A DNA stretch of 8,233 nucleotides, taken from assembly GCA_001771735.1 (NCBI GenBank), contig MEUM01000106.1, positions 10,093-18,325 of the forward strand, in the 5' to 3' direction. The translations under genes were made by a program, and so were the position numbers. Below the pieces are notes generated by a model, which was not told the origin of the DNA, did not search any database, and saw only the letters and a list, made by a program, of their open reading frames with translations. This DNA is from Caldifarciminota bacterium RBG_13_43_14 (GTDB taxonomy: Bacteria; Hydrothermota; Tepidihabitantia; SM23-42). Positions within the stretch are counted from its first letter, which is position 1; each line of letters opens with the position of its first letter. Positions 1 through 5,166 of the stretch are shown piece by piece.

Positions 1-1
1 A

Positions 2-268
2 ATGTTATTTTATGAACTCCCGGGTATTTTTGGTGGTGACCTGAACAAGTCGCTGGAGGCCCTGAATCGAGGGATCGAAATCGATTCTAACTACACCCTT
101 TTATATGTTGATATGGCAAAAGTCCTGGTCAAGAAAAAGGAATATGAAAGAGCACGATGGTTCTTGAATTATGCACTATCGATCGATAACCCTTCCTATC
201 CGGCTGATCATATACTTGATGATCGTCCTGAGGCGGAACAATTACTTAAAGAGATCAAAGATAAATGA
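2..268 (+). CDS. TPR-type helical repeat protein, 3' end only (partial)
   Basis: This is the C-terminal 88 residues of a protein whose beginning probably lies left of the window; the first in-frame ATG sits at base 2, so it cannot be told from an internal Met. The visible part has helix-turn-helix spacing typical of tetratricopeptide repeats: a segment with GGD, then SLEALNRGIEID (about residues 17-28), then a second pair around KKKEYERARWFLNYALSID (about 45-63). TPRs are protein-interaction scaffolds. The order ELPGIFGGD, paired helices, then a short charged tail ending in KEIKDK resembles the end of TatT-like TPR proteins of TRAP-associated systems, but that is only a resemblance. There is no catalytic motif. 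It ends 72 bases before the next gene, which has its own promoter, so it is probably a separate transcription unit. Confidence 0.7.
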   Translation: MLFYELPGIFGGDLNKSLEALNRGIEIDSNYTLLYVDMAKVLVKKKEYERARWFLNYALSIDNPSYPADHILDDRPEAEQLLKEIKDK

Positions 269-307
269 GCGCGATGAATATTTTTCCAGAGCTTTCAATA
301 TAATAGA

Positions 308-335
308 TTGACAATCGATTATGTCTGATTAGAAT
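308..335 (+). promoter_or_regulatory. Sigma70-type promoter for the threonine synthase operon, probably leaderless
   Basis: TTGACA at 308-313, a 16-nt spacer, and TAGAAT at 330-335 (one mismatch to TATAAT). The -10 box ends 5 nt before the ATG at 341, so transcription should start at or within a base or two of the start codon. No Shine-Dalgarno sequence lies in the 20 nt upstream, which agrees with a leaderless message. A second TATAAT at 299-304 has no matching -35 box. Confidence 0.7.
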
Positions 336-340
336 TTAGC

Positions 341-1522
341 ATGAGTTTTGTGCGCTATCTGGTATGTTCCAAGTGCGGGAACAAGGTCGAACCCGATCGA
401 TTGTGGAATTTGTGCACGCTTTGCAGCAAACCATTAATTCCAATTTATGATCTTAAAAGTGTACGTAAGGCAATAAAGCCTCAAGATATCATTGATCGGG
501 AACCGAATATATGGCGTTATCGGGAGCTATTGCCGGTCGATGAGCCAGATAACATGCTAACTCTTGGTGAAGGTTTTTCGCCCATGCTTCATCTGGAACG
601 ATTGGGCGCTCAATTAGGATTTGATAATTTGTATATAAAGGATGAAGGTCAAAATCCGACCGGATCGTTCAAGGCACGGGGTATGGCAGTTGCAATCTCA
701 AAGGCAAGGGAATTGGGAGTGAATTCTATTTCAGTCCCCTCGCTTGGGAATGCGGGTTCTGCCGCTTGTGCATATGCAGCCCTGGCCGGGATACAGGCTT
801 ATGTTTTCATGCCGGTTAACGTACCCAGGGTTTTTGTAGTTGAATGTATCGCTTATGGCGGTCATGTTCAGCTGATTGATGGTTTGATAACCGATTGTGG
901 TCGACAGGCCGCGGATGAGCTTAAACAGTCAGGTCGTTTTGATCTGTCGACTCTCAAGGAACCATATCGGATAGAGGGTAAAAAAACCATGGGATTTGAG
1001 ATCGCTGAACAGATGGGGTGGCAGCTTCCCGACGTAATAATTTATCCAACCGGCGGGGGTACTGGCTTGATCGGTATGTGGAAGGCATTTGAAGAATTAC
1101 AAAATCTTGGTTGGATCAAACCGAAGATGCCACGCATGGTTTGCGTACAGTCCAAAGGTTGTGCTCCGATCGTACAAGCATTTTCAGAGAATGCGACTTC
1201 CGCGCGCAAATGGTCATCGGTAAATACGATCGCCGATGGCCTGAGAGTTCCATCGTCGATCGCGGATTTTATGATACTGCGAGCACTATATGAAAGCCGG
1301 GGGACCGCGATCACGGTATCGGATGATGAAATAATGAAGGCGATTACCGAGATCGGTGTTTCCGAAGGTATATTTTGTTGTCCTGAAGGCGGTGCTACCT
1401 TTGCGGCATTTAAGCAACTGCGTCAGTCCGGCTGGATTGAAGATCGTGAGACGGTATTATTATTCAACACAGCAAGCGGTACTAAATATGCGCATCTCTG
1501 GATTCAAGATCTCAGGTCTTGA
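341..1522 (+). CDS. thrC: Threonine synthase-type PLP enzyme
   Basis: Fold-type II PLP enzyme of 393 aa, most likely threonine synthase, which converts O-phospho-L-homoserine and water to L-threonine and phosphate in the cytoplasm. The N-terminus carries a four-Cys zinc ribbon (C9, C12, C25, C28), as in many archaeal-type and short bacterial ThrC proteins. GSFKARG places the Schiff-base lysine at K111. SLGNAGSAACAYAA (134-147) is the usual Asn-containing cofactor loop, PTGGGTGL (236-243) is the phosphate-binding glycine loop, and NTASGTK (376-382) matches the C-terminal ThrC motif. The ATG at 341 keeps the whole zinc ribbon and sits 5 nt behind a -10 box. It is the first gene of a four-gene run. 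Cysteate synthase of Methanosarcinales evolved from this same family, so substrate assignment by motif alone is not absolute; threonine synthase remains the default. Confidence 0.88.
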   Translation: MSFVRYLVCSKCGNKVEPDRLWNLCTLCSKPLIPIYDLKSVRKAIKPQDIIDREPNIWRYRELLPVDEPDNMLTLGEGFSPMLHLERLGAQLGFDNLYIKDEGQNPTGSFKARGMAVAISKARELGVNSISVPSLGNAGSAACAYAALAGIQAYVFMPVNVPRVFVVECIAYGGHVQLIDGLITDCGRQAADELKQSGRFDLSTLKEPYRIEGKKTMGFEIAEQMGWQLPDVIIYPTGGGTGLIGMWKAFEELQNLGWIKPKMPRMVCVQSKGCAPIVQAFSENATSARKWSSVNTIADGLRVPSSIADFMILRALYESRGTAITVSDDEIMKAITEIGVSEGIFCCPEGGATFAAFKQLRQSGWIEDRETVLLFNTASGTKYAHLWIQDLRS

Positions 1523-1567
1523 CCGTTTAGAATTCATAAAATCATATTTTTCCTCATGACGAAATAA

Positions 1568-2020
1568 ATGAATAAGAGCCGTTTGGTGCGTTTTGTAATC
1601 CGCGATATGATGATCAAAGATTATCCGGCGGTCGTGGCTTTATGGAAAAGGGCAAAGTTAGTTTATAAACCCAAGGGTCGTGATACAAAAAACCGTATTG
1701 CCCGCGAATTGAAATTATCGACCTCTATATTCTTGGTCGCAGTTGTAAAAAGGAAAATCATCGGTGTTATTTTCGGAACCCACGACGGTCGAAAGGGTTG
1801 GATCAACCGGCTTGCGGTCGATCCCGGATTTCAGCGTCAGGGTATTGCCCGGGTTTTGGTCAATGAGGTTGAAAAAAGGTTTCTAATGATCGGACTTGAG
1901 ATATTTGCCTGCCTGATCGAGTCCTATAATAAACAGTCAATGATAGTTTTTAACAAAATGGGTTATAAACTGCATAAAGATATTTTCTATTTTACAAAAA
2001 GGTTGAATCCAGATATATGA
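1568..2020 (+). CDS. GNAT-family N-acetyltransferase
   Basis: A single-domain GNAT of 150 aa, expected to transfer an acetyl group from acetyl-CoA to an amine; the acceptor cannot be read from the sequence. The N-terminal strand FVIRDMMIKDYPAVVALW (about 9-26) is the usual GNAT opening. The acetyl-CoA motif A runs from about 81 to 102, with the pyrophosphate loop QRQGIA at 89-94 (Q/R-x-x-G-x-G/A). The closing part YNKQSMIVFNKMGYK (120-134) is the typical motif B helix and strand. It lies 45 nt after thrC and has no clear ribosome binding site. Its stop codon overlaps the next gene's start by 4 nt (ATGA), so it is translated together with the ComB-like phosphatase. The neighbours suggest an amino-acid-like acceptor, which is inference only. 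Confidence 0.85.
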   Translation: MNKSRLVRFVIRDMMIKDYPAVVALWKRAKLVYKPKGRDTKNRIARELKLSTSIFLVAVVKRKIIGVIFGTHDGRKGWINRLAVDPGFQRQGIARVLVNEVEKRFLMIGLEIFACLIESYNKQSMIVFNKMGYKLHKDIFYFTKRLNPDI

Positions 2021-2781
2021 AAAATAAACCCAGGATAGATATCGATTGGGCAATCGAAGGGTTAAGATATGCCCTGGATCGTGGAAATATCGTAGTTATC
2101 GTTGATACATTGCGTTTCAGTACAGCCACGGTTACCGCGGTGAATAATGGTTTTACGATCTATCCAGTTTCAACCCGGCAATCGGGGATGAAATTGGCAA
2201 GAAAATTAGGTGCCCATCTGGCGGGCCGTCCCGGAAGGTCGAAATACTCGATATCTCCGCATTGTTATATTAAAAACAGGAGTGATCCGAATAAGGAAGT
2301 GGTATTGTTTTCTCCAAATGGTGCGACTTGTTCGGAATCAGTTAAAGCTGGGCAGATCGCATTGATTGGTTGTCTGTTGAATGCCCGAGCAATAGCTGAT
2401 TATCTTTATCGAATATGTCATGAACTTCGCAAAGACGCAACGGTAATCGCAGCTGGTGAGCAACGCGCCTTTAAAACTGGTAACCGTATCACCTACGATC
2501 TCAAAGCTGGTTATCGAGTCTTCGCGATCGAGGATTACCTTGGTGCCGGCGCAATAATCGACCAGTGTCGTTTATCGAGAACGACTGAGGCCCAGCTCTG
2601 CGCGAGGGCATTTTCATCCGTGCGATCGCGGTTGATCTTTTTTCTAAAGAGTTCTTTCAGCGGTCGCTATCTGGTTGAACATCATCTTCAAAAGGATATT
2701 GAACATGCGACTAAGTTGAATTTATATAATGTATTACCCGTGGTCCGTGCTCGGCGTATTGAAAGCATAAATCGAAGTTAA
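2017..2781 (+). CDS. comB: ComB-family 2-phosphosulfolactate phosphatase-like protein
   Basis: A 254-aa member of the ComB family, Mg-dependent phosphatases named for hydrolysis of 2-phospho-3-sulfolactate in methanogen coenzyme M synthesis; most bacterial members have no proven substrate. Family blocks in order: VIVDTLRFST (27-36, the usual V-D-x-L-R start), LAG followed by SISPHC (68-83), LFSPNGATCSE (97-107, the S/T-x-N-G block), CLLNARAIAD (119-128), IAAGEQ (144-149) and AIEDYLGAGAI (170-180). The SPNGA and ED-x-L-G-A-G forms match a branch of the family distinct from the archaeal TTNGT type. A longer stretch separates the AAGE and ED blocks than in short homologs. Its ATG overlaps the preceding stop by 4 nt and its stop is 1 nt from the next ATG. 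No ComA or ComC partner lies in the window, so a coenzyme M or sulfolactate role is unsupported here. Confidence 0.8.
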   Translation: MKNKPRIDIDWAIEGLRYALDRGNIVVIVDTLRFSTATVTAVNNGFTIYPVSTRQSGMKLARKLGAHLAGRPGRSKYSISPHCYIKNRSDPNKEVVLFSPNGATCSESVKAGQIALIGCLLNARAIADYLYRICHELRKDATVIAAGEQRAFKTGNRITYDLKAGYRVFAIEDYLGAGAIIDQCRLSRTTEAQLCARAFSSVRSRLIFFLKSSFSGRYLVEHHLQKDIEHATKLNLYNVLPVVRARRIESINRS

Positions 2782-2782
2782 A

Positions 2783-3472
2783 ATGAAAAAGATCGGAATA
2801 ATTGGTGGATTGGGTCCTGAGGCAACGGTTGATTATTACCGTATTCTGATAAATGCTTACCGAGAAAGGTTCGGTGGGAAAACTCCGGAAATAATAATTT
2901 ACAGTCTTGATATGGGCGAACTGGCAACATTTTTTAAGAACAAAGATCTTAATGGGATTGTAAACTGGTTGAACCGGGCAATAAAGGCTCTTAAGGGAAG
3001 TGGTGCTGATCTGGCGATAATTGCTGCCAACACGCCGCATCTTGTATATGAAGATCTGGTGAGAGTAGCTCCGATACCGGTTATAAGTATTGTTGAAGAA
3101 ACCGCAAATGTCGCTAGTACAATGGGATTGAAACGGGTCGGGTTATTCGGTACTAAGATCACGATGCGTGCCGACTTTTATCCGAAAGTTTTCAAACAAA
3201 AAAATATTGATATCGCGGTGCCGACCAAGGACGAACAGAATTATATAAACCGTATATTAAATGAGGAACTGAACTTTGGTACGATACGTGAAGAGACGAG
3301 GGGGCAATTGAAGGCAATTATTCAGAGAATGATCAAAGAGCAGGGTATCAATGCTTTGATCCTGGGGTGTACTGAACTGCCATTGATTCTATCCGCGCCG
3401 GACCCGGGTATTCCTTATCTAAACACATCCCGTATTCACGTCCTGAGCGCTTTACGCTATGCCCTGCAGTAA
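2783..3472 (+). CDS. Aspartate/glutamate racemase-family protein with atypical active site
   Basis: A 229-aa protein of the Asp/Glu/hydantoin racemase family, cofactor-independent enzymes that invert amino acids using a pair of Cys residues. GIIGGLGPEAT (5-15) is the N-terminal signature. The first catalytic block, normally C-N-T-x-H, reads AANTPH (81-86): Ala82 (codon GCC at 3026-3028) replaces the first Cys. The second block is intact as LGCTELP (194-200) with Cys196. SIVEET (102-107) and LFGTKITM (121-128) are standard family strands. The loss of one Cys means simple two-base racemisation cannot be assumed; it could act on one isomer only, do another reaction, or belong to a subfamily with another base. 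It starts 1 nt after the ComB-like stop without its own ribosome binding site, so it is translationally coupled and closes the operon. Confidence 0.82.
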   Translation: MKKIGIIGGLGPEATVDYYRILINAYRERFGGKTPEIIIYSLDMGELATFFKNKDLNGIVNWLNRAIKALKGSGADLAIIAANTPHLVYEDLVRVAPIPVISIVEETANVASTMGLKRVGLFGTKITMRADFYPKVFKQKNIDIAVPTKDEQNYINRILNEELNFGTIREETRGQLKAIIQRMIKEQGINALILGCTELPLILSAPDPGIPYLNTSRIHVLSALRYALQ

Positions 3473-3474
3473 AA

Positions 3475-3513
3475 GTAATTAGTCATTAAGTAATTACGTA
3501 ATTATGTAATTAA
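3475..3513. repeat. GTAATTA short repeat cluster
   Basis: GTAATTA occurs at 3475, 3490, 3498 and 3506. The last three form a tandem of the 8-mer GTAATTAC/T/A at 3490-3513. GTAATTAC is its own reverse complement, so the block is also palindromic. It begins 2 nt after the stop of the racemase-like gene. Confidence 0.8.
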
Positions 3514-3550
3514 CAAATTAAGCGAATCAGGATACCATAGGATCAGTGGG

Positions 3551-3636
3551 CAGCAAATCAGTATATCAGAGTATCAGAAATTTTCACGGTCTACGGATTA
3601 GCGATTAGTGATTACGGTTTTTTTTCTGATTTGCTG
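3551..3636. repeat. 11-bp perfect inverted repeat in the spacer
   Basis: CAGCAAATCAG at 3551-3561 is the exact reverse complement of CTGATTTGCTG at 3626-3636, with 64 nt between the arms. GGG just left of the first arm can pair with CCC at 3640-3642, with a small bulge. Further ATCAG words on the left and CTGAT words on the right extend the symmetry imperfectly. It could fold into a long RNA stem or be the remains of a small inverted-repeat element; no coding content lies between the arms. Confidence 0.7.
3596..3616. repeat. Three-unit 7-nt tandem (GATTAGC-like) before a T run
   Basis: GATTAGC, GATTAGT and GATTACG follow each other at 3596-3602, 3603-3609 and 3610-3616, one base before a run of eight T at 3618-3625. 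There is no stem next to the T run, so I do not call a terminator. Confidence 0.6.
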
Positions 3637-3674
3637 ATGCCCTGATAATCTTCGTGTTGGTATTCTGATTTTCG

Positions 3675-3718
3675 GATCTGCTTTTCCAGATCGTTCATCT
3701 GTTTTTTGGAGCCCAAAA
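3675..3718 (+). other. Two small hairpins upstream of the thiamine gene promoter
   Basis: GATCTG (3675-3680) pairs with CAGATC (3687-3692) over a 6-nt loop. TTTTGG (3704-3709) pairs with CCAAAA (3713-3718) over a 3-nt loop. Six T at 3702-3707 lie 9 nt past the first stem, too far for a standard intrinsic terminator. They may serve weakly as an end signal for the upstream operon, but this is not demonstrable from sequence. Confidence 0.35.
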
Positions 3719-3743
3719 TAAGGTTTTTGATACTATCGTGTCA

Positions 3744-3771
3744 TTGACATTGATTATATTACCCATATAAT
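3744..3771 (+). promoter_or_regulatory. Consensus sigma70-type promoter for thiD2-thiE, probably leaderless
   Basis: Perfect TTGACA (3744-3749) and perfect TATAAT (3766-3771) with a 16-nt spacer. The -10 box ends 5 nt before the GTG at 3777, the same geometry as the promoter before thrC. The transcript should begin at or next to that GTG. If the later ATG at 3792 is used instead, the leader would be only about 15 nt, with a GGGAG at 3784-3788 spaced just 3 nt from it. Confidence 0.85.
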
Positions 3772-3776
3772 TTCAG

Positions 3777-4790
3777 GTGCGCTGGGAGCGAATGGCTGAT
3801 GTCAATTTGAACCGCCTGGCGGAATCTCTCAAATTGACCGAAGACGCAGCTCGTTTTATTTTTGAAGACCGATCAATATTGAAAAAAGTACGCAGAATAC
3901 GCAATGATTTGAAAAAAATTAAAATCGCATCAGATATCAGGGATCTAATCCGTTATCGTAACAGCATTACCGACCCGGGGCGCCCCGGGAATTTCGACCG
4001 GCCATCGCTTGGCGATGCAGAAGAAATGGTTCTGGCTAATATCAATCGTGCGAAGGAATCATGCCGTACCCTTGAAGAGCTGTTCAAGATCGAGAACCAG
4101 GTATTGAGCCTTTTTTTTAAAGCCGTGCGTTTTCAGCTATACGACATTGAGAAAGATTTTTTTATACATATCAAAAAGAGATTTGATCCATCAATATACG
4201 CGGTAATGGATGATAAATATATAAAAATTGCACGACTGAAAGAAACCACCCGGATTTTAGTAAGATACGGTGTGACCATGATACAGCTAAGGATCAAGAC
4301 GTGGTCTGATCGTCGGTTCATAAACTGCGCCCGGGTTCTGCGAAATTCATTGATCGATACGCCGATCAGCTTGATTATAAATAATCGACCGGATATTGCT
4401 TTGCTCAGCCGTGCCAATGGAGTGCATCTTGGCCAGGATGATCTGCCGATCAAAACCACCCGTAAATTATTAGGTAAAAGTTATATTATCGGGGCATCAG
4501 TCCATACCCCGATCCAGGCAATAGATGCGGAGAATCAAGGTGCTGATTATTTAGGTATTGGTGCATTATATCCATCCCGGACTAAACCGGAATCACCGGT
4601 ATGCGGTTTAAGCATGCTCAAGAAGATCTGCCGGATCGTTAAAATACCGGTGATCGGTATCGGCGGGATCACGAGTTCAAATCAGCGTCAAGTCATTAAT
4701 TGTGGTGCGGCTGGTGTCGCGGTTGGTGAATATATATTTACCGGTAATATAAAGAAAAACCTGGAAAGATTGACACAAAAAAGAGCATGA
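3777..4790 (+). CDS. thiE: ThiD2-ThiE fusion: HMP-phosphate kinase and thiamine phosphate synthase
   Basis: A 337-aa two-domain thiamine enzyme. Residues about 4-130 match the ThiD2 domain, a monofunctional HMP-phosphate kinase: RMADVNLNRLAESLKLTEDAARF (5-27; compare R-I-x-D-A-N-x-N-R), RNSITD (61-66), ANINRAKESCRTLEE (87-101) and FKAVRFQLYDIEK (114-126). Residues about 138-335 are the ThiE barrel, which joins HMP pyrophosphate and thiazole phosphate to thiamine phosphate: IQLRIK (169-174), INNRPDIA (201-208), GVHLGQDD (215-222), GIGALYPSRTKP (260-271), VIGIGGI (292-298) and GVAVGEYIF (313-321). I prefer the GTG at 3777 because it keeps Arg5 of the ThiD2 motif and fits a leaderless promoter; ATG 3792 is the alternative and would remove five residues. 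It is a single-gene unit, and its 3' end contains the hpf promoter. No other thi gene is in the window. Confidence 0.87.
   Translation: MRWERMADVNLNRLAESLKLTEDAARFIFEDRSILKKVRRIRNDLKKIKIASDIRDLIRYRNSITDPGRPGNFDRPSLGDAEEMVLANINRAKESCRTLEELFKIENQVLSLFFKAVRFQLYDIEKDFFIHIKKRFDPSIYAVMDDKYIKIARLKETTRILVRYGVTMIQLRIKTWSDRRFINCARVLRNSLIDTPISLIINNRPDIALLSRANGVHLGQDDLPIKTTRKLLGKSYIIGASVHTPIQAIDAENQGADYLGIGALYPSRTKPESPVCGLSMLKKICRIVKIPVIGIGGITSSNQRQVINCGAAGVAVGEYIFTGNIKKNLERLTQKRA
3974..3989. repeat. 16-nt all-GC perfect palindrome inside the ThiD2 domain
   Basis: The 16 bases at 3974-3989 consist only of G and C and equal their own reverse complement; they contain two CCCGGG sites around a central GGCGCC. 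They span codons 66-71 (D-P-G-R-P-G) in a loop of the ThiD2 domain. The surrounding gene is AT-rich, so the block stands out. Confidence 0.9.
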
Positions 4791-4797
4791 TTATAAT
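4770..4797 (+). promoter_or_regulatory. Consensus sigma70-type promoter for the hpf-hprK operon
   Basis: Perfect TTGACA (4770-4775), a 16-nt spacer and perfect TATAAT (4792-4797). The -35 box lies in the last codons of thiE and the -10 starts just after its stop at 4788-4790. The predicted start near 4804 leaves a leader of about 45 nt before the hpf ATG. Here, unlike the other two promoters of the window, there is room for a ribosome binding site. Confidence 0.85.
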
Positions 4798-4836
4798 TTT
4801 AGACATGGGCGGTAAGTTATTAAACCACCATTTGAT

Positions 4837-4844
4837 TAAGGAGG
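4837..4844 (+). promoter_or_regulatory. Strong ribosome binding site of hpf
   Basis: TAAGGAGG, a near-full anti-Shine-Dalgarno match, lies 4 nt before the ATG at 4849. It is the strongest such site in the window and fixes the hpf start. Confidence 0.85.
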
Positions 4845-4848
4845 AAAA

Positions 4849-5166
4849 ATGAATTTAAAGATCGCAGCAAGAAATTTTGCGTTAACCGATATGATACAGG
4901 AGTACGCGAATAAAAAACTGCAAAAGCTTGAAAGATTTTCCCATCATATAATCAATGGCGAACTGGTAATGGAAAAAGATAAAGCCCTGAGCATGGTTGA
5001 GTTGAATCTATCAGTAAAACATTCATTGATCACAAGCAAGGTTAAAACTCCTGATATTTATGAGGGTATTAACGATGTATTTCGCAAGGTCGAGCGTCAA
5101 TTAAAGAAATATGAAGAAAAATTCCGGGGGCGAAAAAGAGTGATGCAGAAATCAAAACGGCTATGA
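4849..5166 (+). CDS. hpf: Ribosome hibernation promoting factor, short form
   Basis: A 105-aa HPF/YfiA-family protein that binds the small ribosomal subunit in slow growth and blocks the mRNA and tRNA channel. It has the family beginning (MNLKIAARNFALTDMIQEYANKKLQKLERF, ending at 30) and the characteristic C-terminal helix region TPDIYEGINDVFRKVERQLKKY (67-88), followed by a basic tail. It lacks the extra C-terminal dimerisation domain of long HPF, so it is the short type. Short HPF forms 100S dimers with RMF in gamma-proteobacteria, but no RMF is visible here. It has its own promoter and strong ribosome binding site. Its stop overlaps the hprK start by 4 nt. The hpf-PTS kinase order recalls proteobacterial rpoN-hpf-ptsN type loci. 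Confidence 0.9.
   Translation: MNLKIAARNFALTDMIQEYANKKLQKLERFSHHIINGELVMEKDKALSMVELNLSVKHSLITSKVKTPDIYEGINDVFRKVERQLKKYEEKFRGRKRVMQKSKRL

Larger units (their letters stand above)
3473..3776 (+). other. 304-base non-coding spacer rich in short repeats
   Basis: No plausible gene on either strand. From left to right it contains a TAATTA-type tandem repeat, a run of five ATCAG words (starts at 3526, 3542, 3557, 3565, 3573), a GATTA-based tandem, a run of eight T (3618-3625), and then four words of the complement CTGAT (3626, 3634, 3642, 3665), so the whole block is a loose inverted repeat. Two small hairpins and a consensus promoter follow. I looked for a TPP riboswitch ahead of the thiamine gene and saw no CUGAGA-type core. 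No hairpin directly abutting a T run makes a convincing intrinsic terminator. Confidence 0.75.

Noticed and set aside
299..304. TATAAT as an alternative -10 box for thrC
   Set aside because: No recognisable -35 hexamer at 15-19 nt upstream; the TTGACA/TAGAAT pair just downstream is much better.
1519..1549. Possible promoter TTGACC plus an AT-rich box before the GNAT gene
   Set aside because: The -10 candidates are poor and spaced 18 nt or more; the short distance from thrC makes read-through more likely.
3596..3625. Intrinsic terminator at the run of eight T
   Set aside because: The sequence immediately before the T run is a GATTA tandem with no stem-forming partner.
3473..3636. CRISPR-like array from the repeated ATCAG/TAATTA words
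   Set aside because: The repeated words are only 5-8 nt, irregularly spaced, without constant repeat length or unique spacers, and no cas genes are present.
3473..3776. TPP riboswitch ahead of the thiamine gene
   Set aside because: I could not find the conserved CUGAGA and ACC-CUGAU-type cores in proper order, and the promoter lies directly against the start codon.
4806..4830. Hairpin or riboswitch in the hpf leader
   Set aside because: Only a 3-bp GGT/ACC core with a mismatch and two more pairs can be drawn; too weak to claim.
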